DNA from: Metarhizobium sp964253915
GTDB taxonomy: Bacteria; Pseudomonadota; Alphaproteobacteria; Rhizobiales; Rhizobiaceae
Assembly (NCBI RefSeq): GCF_964253915.1
Contig: NZ_CAXUSG020000009.1
Location: 124,001 to 188,000, forward strand
Reading direction: 5' to 3'
Length of the DNA stretch: 64,000 nucleotides
Part shown: positions 1 to 9,043 of the stretch, in pieces
Layout: every line of letters begins with the position of its first letter
Position numbering within the stretch: position 1 is the first letter of the stretch
Notes under the pieces: generated by a model
Seen by the model: only the letters and a program-made list of their open reading frames with translations
Told to the model about the DNA's origin: nothing
Database searches by the model: none
Made by a program: the position numbers and the translations under genes

Positions 1-905
1 GCATCGGATTTCAACAGGTTGCGCCAGGCGCGTTCGCCGGCATGCGGTTCGCCGGAGACCAGCAGCACGCGCAGATTTTCGCGGATGCCCTCGATCAGGT
101 GGACGGCACGATTGTTGGCGGCCGTCACTTCGCCGGCCACTTCGGCGACGGAAAATTCCAGCACGTTGTTGCCGCCGCGCGGCACCTTGAAGCTGAAGGG
201 CGTATCCTGTTCGGGCGTGGCGGAAATGGTGGCGATCTCGGCGCCGTTCATCTTCACCGTGACGCTTGCGGCGCCGCCGGGGCCGGGGCCGTCGTCGAAG
301 ACGCGCAGCGTGAGTTCCTGGTCCTCGTTGACGATGCCGAAACGCGGGGCGCGGACGATCTCGATACGCCGGTCGAATTCGTCCGCCTTGCCGGTGATCA
401 GCCCGTGCAGCGGCGCGTCGAAGCCGAGCGCCTGGTTGGCGTTGGGCAGGTCGTGGATCTGGCCGTCGGTGATGAAGATCGCCCCGCCGATGCGCGCCGG
501 CGGCACGTCGGAGACGGCGGAAGACAAAGCGGTGAACAGCCGCGTCGAGGGCGAATCCGAGGTCTCGTCGTCGGCGGCTTCGACGAAGCGGGGTTCGATG
601 CGCGGAAAGCGGGCGAGGCGTTCCTTGATGCCGGCCAGCGCTTCGTCGGTCGTCGCCTGCCGTTCCGGCGTCTGCTGGCTCTGGCTGCGGTCGACGATGA
701 CGGGGACGACGGTGGAGAGCTGTTCGCGGTCCTCCTGCATCAACAGCGGGTTGGCAAGCGCCGCGAGCAGGGCGAAACCGGCGAGCGTGCGCACCAGCGT
801 GCCGCGCACGCCGCGCCACAGGCCGAGCCCGGCCAGCACGGCGACGAGGATGGCGAGCCCCGCCAATACGAGCCAGGGCAGGAAGGGGTCGAAACCGATC
901 GTCAT
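1..905 (-). CDS. vWA-like membrane protein of the MoxR/DUF58 operon (partial, C-terminus outside window)
   Basis: Last visible gene of a leftward operon; about 301 N-terminal residues are present and the stop lies beyond base 1. Two hydrophobic segments (about residues 7-29 and 38-55) are followed by a short basic and acidic stretch and a von Willebrand A-like start, with a DRSQS metal-site-like motif at residues 72-76 and a second strand reading GGAIFITDGQ. The ATG is one base past the stop of the upstream DUF4159 gene, so translation is probably coupled. Proteins of this kind accompany MoxR ATPases and DUF58 proteins in alphaproteobacteria and are thought to form an envelope-associated complex. 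The exact role is unknown. The membrane placement and the vWA resemblance are read by eye. Confidence 0.75.
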   Translation of the reverse strand, partial: MTIGFDPFLPWLVLAGLAILVAVLAGLGLWRGVRGTLVRTLAGFALLAALANPLLMQEDREQLSTVVPVIVDRSQSQQTPERQATTDEALAGIKERLARFPRIEPRFVEAADDETSDSPSTRLFTALSSAVSDVPPARIGGAIFITDGQIHDLPNANQALGFDAPLHGLITGKADEFDRRIEIVRAPRFGIVNEDQELTLRVFDDGPGPGGAASVTVKMNGAEIATISATPEQDTPFSFKVPRGGNNVLEFSVAEVAGEVTAANNRAVHLIEGIRENLRVLLVSGEPHAGERAWRNLLKSD

Positions 906-906
906 G

Positions 907-3726
907 TCATTGCCCCAGGCGTTCGAGCAGGGCAGGGATATGCACCTGGTCGGCCTTGTAGTTGCCGGTGAGCATGTACATCATGATGTTCACGCCGGTG
1001 CGGAAGGCATAGTCGCGCTGCGTTTCGTCCGGCGGCACGGTGGGCAGCACGGCGGCGCCGTTGGCGTCGATCGCCCAGGCGCCGGCGAAATCGTTGCCGG
1101 TGATCATGATCGGCGACACGCCGTCGCCGCTTTGCGTGCCGGCGCTGCTGCCGTTGCGGGCATCCTGCCGTGCCTCGATCCACAGCGGGCTGCCGGAATA
1201 GCGGCCGGGGAAATTCGACAGCAGATAGAAGGATTTGGTCAGCACATGGTCGGTCGGCACCGGCTCCAGCGGCGGGATGTCGAGATTGCCGAGGATCGCC
1301 TGCAGCCGTTCGCCGTTGGCGGTCGGGGCGCCTGAGGTGTCGAGGGCGCTGAACTGGTCGCGCGTATCGAACAGTACCGTGCCGCCGGCGCGCATATAGG
1401 CGTCGATGCGGCTGATGGTGCTGGTGGACGGCATCGGCGCTGAGGCGGAAATCGGCCAGTAGATGATCGGGAAGAGCGACAGCTCGTCCTTGGAGATGTC
1501 GACGCCGACCGGCGGGGAAGGTTCCAGCGTCGTGCGGTAGGTGAGGTAGTCGGTCAGGCCGTTGAGGCCCTGTTCCGACATGCGGTCGACATCCGGCTCG
1601 CCGGTAATGACATAAGCGAGATGGGTGTTGTTGAGCCGCTCCATGATGACGTCGTCGCCGGGCTTGGAATCGTCCGCCCGCGCCTCGCCCATCGGCATGA
1701 GGGCGGAGGCGGCGAAAGCCGCCACGAGGATCATGGCAGCGCCGGCGGCCGGCCGCAGGCGGCGGGCGAAGGCGCCGCCCATGAACAGCACGATCAGCGT
1801 GTCGGCCACCAGCAGCAGGAAGGCCAGCGTGAACAGCGCCGGCTTGGCCGACCAGGCCTTTTCGCCGATCAGGCTGTCGCGCGCCACCGCCATGCCGGCG
1901 GTGGCCGGGTCGAGCCGCTGCAGCTTGGCGCCGGCCGGCAGCAGGTTCAGCGCGGTAAAGCCGTCCTCGCTGCCGTAGAGGCCGGGCGGATTGTCGAAGG
2001 TCGAGGCGATCTTCGAGAGGTCGCGGCGCGGATCGAGCGGCTTGGCGTCGCCGGTCTCGGTGGAGAGCACACCCTCGGCGGTCAGCAGGCGGAAGGGCGG
2101 CAGGGCTTCCGCCGTCGTGGCGGCGCCGGTTTCGGCCGAGGCGCCGCCGGAGCGCGACAGCTGCACGATGCGGCGCAGCATCTCGACGAAATGGCCCGAT
2201 ATCGGCAGGTCCGACCAGGTGGCCTCGGCGCTGACATGGAACAGCACGATGCGGCCGCCATTGACGTTGCGCACGGTCACCAGCGGCGTGCCGTCGGCAA
2301 GGCTGGCCCAGGTGCGTTCCGCCAGATCCGGCGTCGGTTCGGCCAACACCTGGCGTTTGACCAGGATGCCGTCCGGCCGCGCCATGCCGGCGAAGGGACC
2401 GAAAGCGGGGAAATCGGCGAGCGGCTGCGGCTCGGCCCAGGAGAGTGCACCGCCGAAGGCGCGTTCGCCCTGGCGCAGGATCACCGGCACCAGCGGATCG
2501 TCGGCGGGGGCCGCGGCAAGGCGGGGGCCGGCAAAGCGGATCAGCGTGCCGCCATTGGCGATCCAGCGCTGCAACGGCTCGTAGGTCTCCGCCGGCAGGC
2601 GGCCGATATCGGCCATGATGATGACGGACGGGTTGCCGGCGAGGATTTCCGGGATCGACTGGGCGAGATCCGGCACCTTCGGCTCGATCAGGTCGGCATA
2701 GGGCTGCAGGGCACGGTTGATGTAATAGAGTGGCGAGAGCAGCGGCTGGAAATCGTCGCCGGCCTCACCCGTCAACAGCGCGACCCGGCGGCGCTTGAAG
2801 CCGTCATCGAGCAGGTGAACGCTGCCGGCGCTTGCCTGTCCCTCGATGCTGATGCGGGCGAAATCGTTGCGCATCTCGAAGGGGGCGGCGATGGTGCCGG
2901 AAACGTCGGTCTGGCCGGCGGCAAAAGCCAGCGAACCAGATGCGATAGGCCGGCCCTGTCCGTCCTGCGCGATGAGATTGTAGCTGGCGGCATTGGTCCC
3001 GGCGAGGCGGGAGGCGGATACGGTCATCTGGTCGGCGCCGTTGGTCGCAGTGGTCAGCGCGATGGTCTCGGTGCCGTCCCCTTCGATCAGGCGCAGATCC
3101 TGCGGCTTCAGCGTTGCGAGATCGGCAAGCACCGTATCGGTGTCGTAGCTTTTGACGCCGTCGGAGATGAAGGCGACGGTGCCGGGCGTCGTGCCGCCGA
3201 GGCTTTCGCGGATCGCCTGCAGGGCGCGGCGGCGGTCGGGCACCAGCGGTTGCGGGCTGGCGGCAGCCAGCTTTTCGCGGGCGGTCGCGGCATTCGCCGG
3301 CGTCGCATCATGGTTGCGGTCGGCGGTGAAGACGGTCGATACCGGCACGTCCTGCGCCTCGGCGTCGTCCACCAATGCATGAGCGGTATCCATCCGTCGC
3401 TGCCAGTCGGCGGCGCTGGCCCAGGAATTGTCGATGAGCAGCACCATCGGCCCGGTCGCCAGCGTCGAGCTGCGCTGGTTGACCACCGGATCGGCGAGCG
3501 CAAAAATCACGGCGGCGGCGAGCAGGATGCGCAGCAGCGTCAGCCACCAGGGGCTCTGTGCCGGCGTTTCCTCGCGTTTCAGCACGGAAGCGAGGATTTT
3601 CAGCGGCGGAAAAGCTTCCATCTGCGGCCGTGGCGGCGTCAGCCTGAGCAGCCACCAGATAACCGGCAGCGAGAGCAGCGCAAACAGCACGGCGGGATTG
3701 GCGAAGGCGAAGGGCAGGGCGTTCAC
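907..3726 (-). CDS. BatA N-terminal / DUF4159 membrane protein
   Basis: A 939-residue protein starting at GTG, with a strong GGAGGG ribosome site five bases upstream, and overlapping the stop of the DUF58 gene (GTGA). The N-terminus looks like the BatA/aerotolerance N-terminal domain: a membrane segment near residues 9-28, a PPRP turn, and a second membrane segment near 62-80. A vWA-like strand LLIDNSWAS follows at about 96-104. A further membrane pair lies near residues 640-690. The C-terminal third matches the DUF4159 pattern, a glutamine-amidotransferase-like fold without an obvious catalytic triad (LAYVITGEPDVDRMSEQGL, FPIIYWPIS, GGTVLFDTRD). It sits in an operon with moxR and DUF58 genes, typical of this family. 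It is a structural or chaperone partner by inference; no substrate is known. Confidence 0.85.
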   Translation of the reverse strand: MNALPFAFANPAVLFALLSLPVIWWLLRLTPPRPQMEAFPPLKILASVLKREETPAQSPWWLTLLRILLAAAVIFALADPVVNQRSSTLATGPMVLLIDNSWASAADWQRRMDTAHALVDDAEAQDVPVSTVFTADRNHDATPANAATAREKLAAASPQPLVPDRRRALQAIRESLGGTTPGTVAFISDGVKSYDTDTVLADLATLKPQDLRLIEGDGTETIALTTATNGADQMTVSASRLAGTNAASYNLIAQDGQGRPIASGSLAFAAGQTDVSGTIAAPFEMRNDFARISIEGQASAGSVHLLDDGFKRRRVALLTGEAGDDFQPLLSPLYYINRALQPYADLIEPKVPDLAQSIPEILAGNPSVIIMADIGRLPAETYEPLQRWIANGGTLIRFAGPRLAAAPADDPLVPVILRQGERAFGGALSWAEPQPLADFPAFGPFAGMARPDGILVKRQVLAEPTPDLAERTWASLADGTPLVTVRNVNGGRIVLFHVSAEATWSDLPISGHFVEMLRRIVQLSRSGGASAETGAATTAEALPPFRLLTAEGVLSTETGDAKPLDPRRDLSKIASTFDNPPGLYGSEDGFTALNLLPAGAKLQRLDPATAGMAVARDSLIGEKAWSAKPALFTLAFLLLVADTLIVLFMGGAFARRLRPAAGAAMILVAAFAASALMPMGEARADDSKPGDDVIMERLNNTHLAYVITGEPDVDRMSEQGLNGLTDYLTYRTTLEPSPPVGVDISKDELSLFPIIYWPISASAPMPSTSTISRIDAYMRAGGTVLFDTRDQFSALDTSGAPTANGERLQAILGNLDIPPLEPVPTDHVLTKSFYLLSNFPGRYSGSPLWIEARQDARNGSSAGTQSGDGVSPIMITGNDFAGAWAIDANGAAVLPTVPPDETQRDYAFRTGVNIMMYMLTGNYKADQVHIPALLERLGQ

Positions 3727-4643
3727 AATTGCCCTCCATGCGTGGCGCGGCCCGGCATGCCGGAGAGATACATGTGCACGGCCACCAGCGCCTCGGAGGC
3801 AAGGTGATCGGTGCGATGGCTGACGAAGTTCCAGCCGAGATGGCGCAACGACTCACCGAGGTTTTCCCGGCGTGCGAAATAGGCGCGGCGGTAATCCTCG
3901 CGGATGGTCTCGGCGCGGCCGGCGACGAGTTTTTCGCCGGTTTCGGGATCGGTGAATTCGGTGCGGCCGCTATAGGGGAAGGCCTCTTCCGCCGGATCGG
4001 CGATCTCGACCACATGGCCGCGCAACCCGCGGCGGGCGAGCGGCGAAAGCCGCGCCATCACCTCGTCGGCGCTGTCGAGGAAATCGCCGATCAGCACGAT
4101 GTCGCTTGCGCCGCGGATCATCTTTGTGTCCGGTAGGCCGCCGCTGAGCGGCGTGTGCATCAGCGCCGTCGCAAGCCGTTCGGCGGCGTTGCGCGCCGAG
4201 ATCGGGTCCATGACGCCGGGACAACCGATGCGCTCGCCGGAGCGGGCGAGGATTTCGGCCAGCGCCAGCATCAGCACCAGAGCCCGGCTTTCCTTCGACA
4301 CCTGGCCGAGAGTTGACTTGTACATCATCGATGGCGACATGTCGGCCCACAGCCAGATGGTGTGCGCCGCCTCCCATTCCCGGTCGCGAACATAGGTATG
4401 GTCGTCGCGGGCCGAGCGGCGCCAGTCGATGCGCGACAGGCTTTCGCCATCGGCATAAGGCCGGAACTGCCAGAAGTTCTCGCCGATGCCGCGCTTGCGG
4501 CGGCCGTGCCAGCCGGCAATCACCGTGTTGGCGATGCGCTTGGCCTCGACCATGCAATCCGGCACCAGCACGGCGCGCTGGCGGGCCCGCGTCAGGGCGT
4601 CTCGTCCGGGGGTCTGTTCGACGATCTGGCCTATCGAAGCCAC
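3723..4643 (-). CDS. DUF58 domain-containing protein
   Basis: A 306-residue soluble protein with the DUF58 signature around residues 50-95 (ENFWQFRPYADGESLSRIDW, then a VRDREWE segment). This is followed by a vWA-like strand at LWADMSPSM and another at IVLIGDFLDSADEV. DUF58 proteins are normally encoded directly after a MoxR AAA+ ATPase, and that is the case here: the ATG lies 16 bases after the moxR stop, and the 3' end overlaps the next gene by four bases. The family is thought to bind metal through the vWA fold and to work with MoxR in assembling or activating protein complexes. Its partner in this organism is unknown. Confidence 0.9.
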   Translation of the reverse strand: MASIGQIVEQTPGRDALTRARQRAVLVPDCMVEAKRIANTVIAGWHGRRKRGIGENFWQFRPYADGESLSRIDWRRSARDDHTYVRDREWEAAHTIWLWADMSPSMMYKSTLGQVSKESRALVLMLALAEILARSGERIGCPGVMDPISARNAAERLATALMHTPLSGGLPDTKMIRGASDIVLIGDFLDSADEVMARLSPLARRGLRGHVVEIADPAEEAFPYSGRTEFTDPETGEKLVAGRAETIREDYRRAYFARRENLGESLRHLGWNFVSHRTDHLASEALVAVHMYLSGMPGRATHGGQL

Positions 4644-4659
4644 GCGGCGCCTCTCCTTC

Positions 4660-5673
4660 TCAACCCTTGGCCTGCTTGACCAGCCCGGCGATCACGTCGC
4701 GCACCGACATGCCTTCGGCGCGTGCCGCAAACGTCAGCGCCATGCGGTGCTGCAGGATCGGTTCGGCCAGCGCGTGTACGTCATCGAGCGACGGCGCGAG
4801 GCGGCCTTCGTAGAGGGCGCGGGCGCGGGCGCAGAGCATCATCGCCTGGCCGGCGCGCGGGCCGGGGCCCCAGGCGACATGCTTGTCGGTGGCGGCATTG
4901 CCGTGGCCGGGGCGGGCGGAGCGCACCAGCGCCAGGATGGCGTCGACCACCGCGTCGCTGACCGGCATCTGGCGGATCAGCCGCTGGATGTCCACCAGCC
5001 GTTCGGCGGTCAGCACCGTCTCCGGTTTCGCCTCGCTGAGGCCGGTGGTTTCCAGCAGGATCTGCCGTTCGGCGGCCAGTTCCGGATAATCGACATCGAC
5101 CTGCAGCAGGAAGCGGTCGAGCTGCGCTTCCGGCAGCGGATAGGTGCCTTCCTGCTCCAGCGGGTTCTGGGTCGCGAGCACGTGGAAAGGCGCCGGCAGG
5201 TCGAGCCGCTGGCCGGCGACGGTGATGTGGTATTCCTGCATTGCCTGCAGCAGCGCCGACTGGGTGCGCGGCGAGGCGCGGTTGATCTCGTCGGCCATCA
5301 AAAGCTGCGCGAAGATCGGTCCCTTGACGAAGCGGAAGGAGCGGCGGCCCTGGTCGTCCTGATCCATCACTTCCGAGCCAAGGATGTCCGATGGCATCAG
5401 GTCGGGGGTGAACTGGATGCGGTTGGCCGCAAGGCCGAGCACGCCGCCGAGCGTATTGACCAGCTTGGTCTTGGCGAGACCCGGCACGCCGACGAGCAGC
5501 GCATGGCCGCCGGAGAGCACGGCGAGCAGGGTGTTTTCCACCACCTTCTCCTGGCCGAAGATCACCTTGCCGACCTCCTGGCGCACCGAGGCGATATCGG
5601 CCAGCGCCGCTTCCGCGGCGGCGACGATGGCCTTTTCGTCGAGGCTCGTCTCGGTGGTCTTCATCATGCCCAT
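4660..5673 (-). CDS. MoxR-family AAA+ ATPase
   Basis: First gene of the leftward MoxR - DUF58 - DUF4159 - vWA operon. The protein is 337 residues if started at the ATG with GGAG six bases upstream. A second ATG four codons earlier (position 5685) is possible, but its own upstream sequence lacks a good ribosome site. Walker A is GVPGLAKTK at about residues 62-70 and Walker B is MADEINRASPRTQ near 122; an arginine-finger and sensor region follows (NPLEQEGTYPLPEAQLDRF). MoxR ATPases act as chaperones that activate or assemble metalloenzymes or envelope complexes with their vWA partners. It diverges from the DUF1285 gene across about 180 bases that must hold both promoters. Confidence 0.93.
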   Translation of the reverse strand: MGMMKTTETSLDEKAIVAAAEAALADIASVRQEVGKVIFGQEKVVENTLLAVLSGGHALLVGVPGLAKTKLVNTLGGVLGLAANRIQFTPDLMPSDILGSEVMDQDDQGRRSFRFVKGPIFAQLLMADEINRASPRTQSALLQAMQEYHITVAGQRLDLPAPFHVLATQNPLEQEGTYPLPEAQLDRFLLQVDVDYPELAAERQILLETTGLSEAKPETVLTAERLVDIQRLIRQMPVSDAVVDAILALVRSARPGHGNAATDKHVAWGPGPRAGQAMMLCARARALYEGRLAPSLDDVHALAEPILQHRMALTFAARAEGMSVRDVIAGLVKQAKG

Positions 5674-5855
5674 CGGGTTCTCCATAAGCTTGCCGGCGCC
5701 GGCTGCGAATCGCGTTCTTGGTGCAACCGTTTCTCTCCTTAACAACTTATTGCCAAGTTGGCGGCTGACAAGCGCGTTTCGAATGACTATCTCGTGAGAG
5801 GATCGGAACTCCAACACCTGAAAAAACCGGCCTAAAGGCAAACCGGGACGCAAAA

Positions 5856-6479
5856 ATGGCAGCAGGCGAAATTAAAGCAACCGAAGATGCCGCGGGGCTT
5901 GCCGCGCTGATTTCGCGCGCCGCCGCCGATACCGGCGACAAAAACCGCGGACTTCCGCCGGTGGACCGCTGGAATCCGCCCTTCTGCGGCGATATCGACA
6001 TGGAAATCCGCGCCGATGGCACCTGGTTCTACATGGGCACGCCGATCGGCCGGGCGCCGCTGGTGCGGCTGTTTTCCACCGTTTTGCGCCGCGACGAGGA
6101 CGGCAAGACTTACCTCGTCACGCCTGTGGAAAAGGTCGGCATCCGCGTCGTCGATGCGCCCTTCGTGGCGGTGGAGATGAATGTCGGCGAAGAGAACGGC
6201 GAACCGCTCCTGACCTTCCGCACCAATGTCGGCGACGTGGTGACGGCCGGGCCGGAGCATCCGTTGCGCTTCGTAATGCATGGCGAAAACGCCGAACTGA
6301 AACCCTATCTTCTCGTGCGCGGCCGGCTGGAGGCGCTGGTGTCGCGGGCCGTGATGTATGACCTGGTCGAACTGGGCGAGGTCGTGGAGATCGATGGCGT
6401 GGCGATGTTTGCCGTGCGCTCCGGCGGCATCACCTTCCCCGTCATGCCCGCCGACGAACTGGATGCCCTGTCCCGATGA
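5856..6479 (+). CDS. DUF1285 domain-containing protein
   Basis: A 207-residue protein that matches the DUF1285 family by its pattern: RWNPPFCGDIDMEIRADGTW near residues 39-58, then MGTPIGRAPLVRLFSTVLRR and YLVTPVEKVGIRV. The family is small, cytoplasmic and widespread in proteobacteria, with an unknown biochemical role. The gene overlaps the following NUDIX gene by four bases (ATGA) and is the first of a three-gene operon ending in cca. Operon membership hints at a link with nucleotide or tRNA metabolism, but that is inference only. No catalytic motif can be seen. Confidence 0.88.
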   Translation: MAAGEIKATEDAAGLAALISRAAADTGDKNRGLPPVDRWNPPFCGDIDMEIRADGTWFYMGTPIGRAPLVRLFSTVLRRDEDGKTYLVTPVEKVGIRVVDAPFVAVEMNVGEENGEPLLTFRTNVGDVVTAGPEHPLRFVMHGENAELKPYLLVRGRLEALVSRAVMYDLVELGEVVEIDGVAMFAVRSGGITFPVMPADELDALSR

Positions 6480-7111
6480 GTGCTGCGCCCCTGTTTTCCG
6501 CGGCGGAATTCCGCCGTCGCGCCCTGTCGCAGACGGGCGGTCCCGTCGATCTCGCCTGGCGGGAGCATGGCGATTACCTGCTCAATCCGGATATGTGGAC
6601 GAGCCTCGAAGGGTTGAAATTGCGGGATGCCGCGGTGCTGGTGCCGGTCGTCGACGACGGGGAGACGGCGAAGGTGATCTTCACCAAGCGCACCGCGACG
6701 TTGCGCAAGCATTCCGGCCAGATCGCCTTTCCGGGCGGCGCCATCGATGCCGAGGACCGTTCGCCGGAGATGGCGGCATTGCGGGAGGCGGAAGAAGAAA
6801 TCGGCCTGGCCCCCCGTTTCGTTGAGACCGTGGCGCGGCTTCCGCACTATCTGGCGGCGACCGGCTTCCGCATCACGCCGGTTCTTTCCGTCGTTCGCCG
6901 CGGCTTCGAGCTGAAACCCAATCCGGACGAGGTGGACAGTGTTTTCGAGGTGCCGCTGTCGTTTTTGATGGACCCGAAGAACCATACGCAGGACAGTACC
7001 GTCTGGCAGGGCATCGAGCGGCATTTTTATCGCATGCCCTATGAGGACTGGATGATCTGGGGCATCACCGCCGGCATCGTCCGCACGCTTTACGAAAGGC
7101 TTTACGCATGA
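6476..7111 (+). CDS. NUDIX hydrolase, CoA pyrophosphatase-like
   Basis: A 211-residue NUDIX enzyme. The NUDIX box runs from about residue 87 to 111 (GGAIDAEDRSP then REAEEEIGL), and the preceding LRKHSGQIAFPGG is the extension characteristic of CoA pyrophosphatases of the NudL/NUDT7 group. These enzymes cleave coenzyme A or acyl-CoA to phosphopantetheine and 3',5'-ADP using Mg or Mn. The start overlaps the DUF1285 stop and the stop overlaps the cca start (both ATGA), so the three genes are translationally coupled. Substrate is inferred from the family motif. Confidence 0.9.
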   Translation: MSAAPLFSAAEFRRRALSQTGGPVDLAWREHGDYLLNPDMWTSLEGLKLRDAAVLVPVVDDGETAKVIFTKRTATLRKHSGQIAFPGGAIDAEDRSPEMAALREAEEEIGLAPRFVETVARLPHYLAATGFRITPVLSVVRRGFELKPNPDEVDSVFEVPLSFLMDPKNHTQDSTVWQGIERHFYRMPYEDWMIWGITAGIVRTLYERLYA

Positions 7112-8367
7112 CCAATCTTGCCGGCGAGGACTGGTTTCGCGATCCCGCGCTGACGCGGGTGCTGGCGCTGTTGAACAGCGACGGCGCCGCGGGCCGGGTG
7201 GTCGGCGGTGCGGTGCGCAACAGCCTGCTCGGCATCCCCGTCAGCGACATCGATATCGCCACGACGCTCCGGCCGGAAGCGGTGATGGAGCGGGCGACAC
7301 GCGCCGGCATCAAGGTGGTGCCGACCGGCCTGTCGCACGGCACGGTCACGCTCGTCGTCGATGGGACGCCCTTCGAGGTGACGACGCTCAGGCGCGACGT
7401 CGAGACCGACGGCCGGCATGCGCAGGTGGCCTTTTCCACCGACTGGCAGGCGGATGCGGAACGCCGCGACCTGACGATGAATGCGCTCTACGTCGATGCC
7501 AATGGCGATGTCGTCGACCTCGTCGGCGGGCTGGCCGATATCGAAAGCCGGACGGTGCGCTTCATCGGTGACGCCTCGATGCGCATTGCCGAGGATTACC
7601 TGCGCATCCTGCGGTTCTTCCGCTTCTTTGCCCATTATGGCTCCGGACGGCCGGATGCGGCCGGGCTTAAGGCCAGCGCGGCGGCGCGGGCAAAACTCAA
7701 GACGCTGTCGGCCGAGCGTGTCTGGTCGGAATTGAAGAAGCTGCTTTCGGCTGCCGATCCCGGCCGTGCCCTGTTGTGGATGCGCCAGGCGGGCATTCTG
7801 ACGGAAATCCTGCCGGAAAGCGAGAAATGGGGCATCGATGCCATTCCTGCGCTTGTCGGTACCGAGCGGGCGCTCTGCTGGCCCGCGGATGCACGGTTGC
7901 GGCTGGCGGCCATCGTTCCGCCCGATGCCGAACGCCTGGCTGCGATGGCCTCCCGGCTTCGGCTGTCGCGAGACGAGGCCAGCTACTTTTCCGCCTGGGC
8001 GACGTCGCCCGTCGTGCCTGACGATATTGCTGGAACGGCGTTTGCCCGCCTGCTGTATCGCCACGGCGCGGAAGGCATCACGGTGCGACTGAAACTGGCT
8101 TTGGTCTCGGCCCGCGCGCGGGCTGAAGGCGGTGGTGCGGAGGATATGCAGCGAGCCGGGCGGCTGTCTGATCTGCTGAAGCAGGCCGAACGCTGGGAAA
8201 AACCAGTCTTCCCCTTGGGCGGCGCCGATGTCTTGGCGGCCGGGATAGCGGCCGGGCCCAAGGTCGGGGAAACCCTGTCGATCCTGGAGACGGAATGGGT
8301 GGAACGCAACTTCACCACCGACCGGGCGACGCTGGTCGCCCGGCTGCAGGAAATTGCTGGCGGCTGA
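7108..8367 (+). CDS. cca: CCA tRNA nucleotidyltransferase / poly(A) polymerase family
   Basis: A 419-residue class II nucleotidyltransferase. The nucleotide-binding loop GRVVGGAVRNSLLG lies at about 29-42 and the catalytic carboxylates are in DIDIATTL (D48 and D50). The flexible-loop region reads RRDLTMNALYVD near 124. The poly(A)-polymerase head-domain RNA- and ATP-binding helices follow (EDYLRILRFFRFFA near 165). The enzyme adds or repairs the 3'-CCA of tRNAs. It is third in the DUF1285-NUDIX-cca operon, an arrangement common in Rhizobiales. Length is normal for the alphaproteobacterial form, which lacks a C-terminal HD domain. Confidence 0.93.
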   Translation: MTNLAGEDWFRDPALTRVLALLNSDGAAGRVVGGAVRNSLLGIPVSDIDIATTLRPEAVMERATRAGIKVVPTGLSHGTVTLVVDGTPFEVTTLRRDVETDGRHAQVAFSTDWQADAERRDLTMNALYVDANGDVVDLVGGLADIESRTVRFIGDASMRIAEDYLRILRFFRFFAHYGSGRPDAAGLKASAAARAKLKTLSAERVWSELKKLLSAADPGRALLWMRQAGILTEILPESEKWGIDAIPALVGTERALCWPADARLRLAAIVPPDAERLAAMASRLRLSRDEASYFSAWATSPVVPDDIAGTAFARLLYRHGAEGITVRLKLALVSARARAEGGGAEDMQRAGRLSDLLKQAERWEKPVFPLGGADVLAAGIAAGPKVGETLSILETEWVERNFTTDRATLVARLQEIAGG

Positions 8368-8559
8368 TCAGTGAACCGGCGCTTCGCTTTCGTTGGCGAT
8401 GCGCGCCTTGATGTTTTCGATCATGTTTTCGCGGATGACGGTTTCGCCATGGGTGTTGCGCATGTGCTCGACGGCGCGGCGGACGATTTCCGCATCGTCT
8501 TCGGCGCGGGTATGCCACTCGCAGCCCGGAACCAGTGAACCGCATTCAAACAGTCTCAT
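8368..8559 (-). CDS. DUF1059 domain-containing small protein
   Basis: A 63-residue protein beginning MRLFECG and containing the DUF1059 pattern: an N-terminal CG, a GC pair (PGCEWHTRAEDDAEIVRRAV) and a helical HMRNTHG segment. The family is small, soluble and of unknown function, with conserved cysteines that could bind metal. The stop is directly against the cca stop on the other strand (tail-to-tail). A GGGAGA ribosome site precedes the ATG. Confidence 0.85.
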   Translation of the reverse strand: MRLFECGSLVPGCEWHTRAEDDAEIVRRAVEHMRNTHGETVIRENMIENIKARIANESEAPVH

Positions 8560-8647
8560 GATCTGTCTCCCTGTCGTTTCGTCACGGCATAAGCCTTCGG
8601 CAAAACGTCCCAGGAAGCAAAAGGTTCACGATTCCGATGCAGCGTGT

Positions 8648-8926
8648 CTATTCGGGATTGGCCCATGCCATGAAGCAGGCCGAAGACTGGTAGTCGGATG
8701 ATGGCTTGTTTGCAGCCTCCGGGGCGGCCTCGCCCAGCGAGGCATCGAAAGCCGGGCTGCCGGCAAGCTTTAGCTTCACCTGCTCGACGAAGTAGGCGTG
8801 TGGAAGGTCTATGCCGCTCGAATGACGCAGTTTTTCCGCCAGTCGGTCGATGAATTCGGGAGTATCGAGGTGGCGCGACGCATCCTGCGTCGTGCCTTTG
8901 TCAGCCATGCTCGTATTTGCCGTCAT
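8648..8926 (-). CDS. hypothetical protein, 92 aa
   Basis: I do not recognise this gene. It has a near-perfect ribosome site (GGAGGAGG, six bases before the ATG), which is the main reason to call it. The product is predicted soluble and largely helical, rich in Ala, Ser and Asp. The middle segment (TPEFIDRLAEKLRHSSG) is amphipathic. There is no signal peptide or membrane segment. It lies between the DUF1059 gene and hemF with its own spacing of about 90-115 bases on either side, so it is probably transcribed alone. Confidence 0.65.
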   Translation of the reverse strand: MTANTSMADKGTTQDASRHLDTPEFIDRLAEKLRHSSGIDLPHAYFVEQVKLKLAGSPAFDASLGEAAPEAANKPSSDYQSSACFMAWANPE

Positions 8927-9043
8927 GAATCATCCTCCTCCGATGGAATTACGCGAGGACAACCATAACATGCCGGTCAAGGCCAATGAATCACCAAAAA
9001 GACGCGGATGATTTTTTGGCTTTAAATATGAATATGAATATAT

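Noticed and set aside
1621..3807. 728-codon plus-strand frame opposite the DUF4159 gene
   Set aside because: Antisense shadow; the opposite strand has strong domain motifs.
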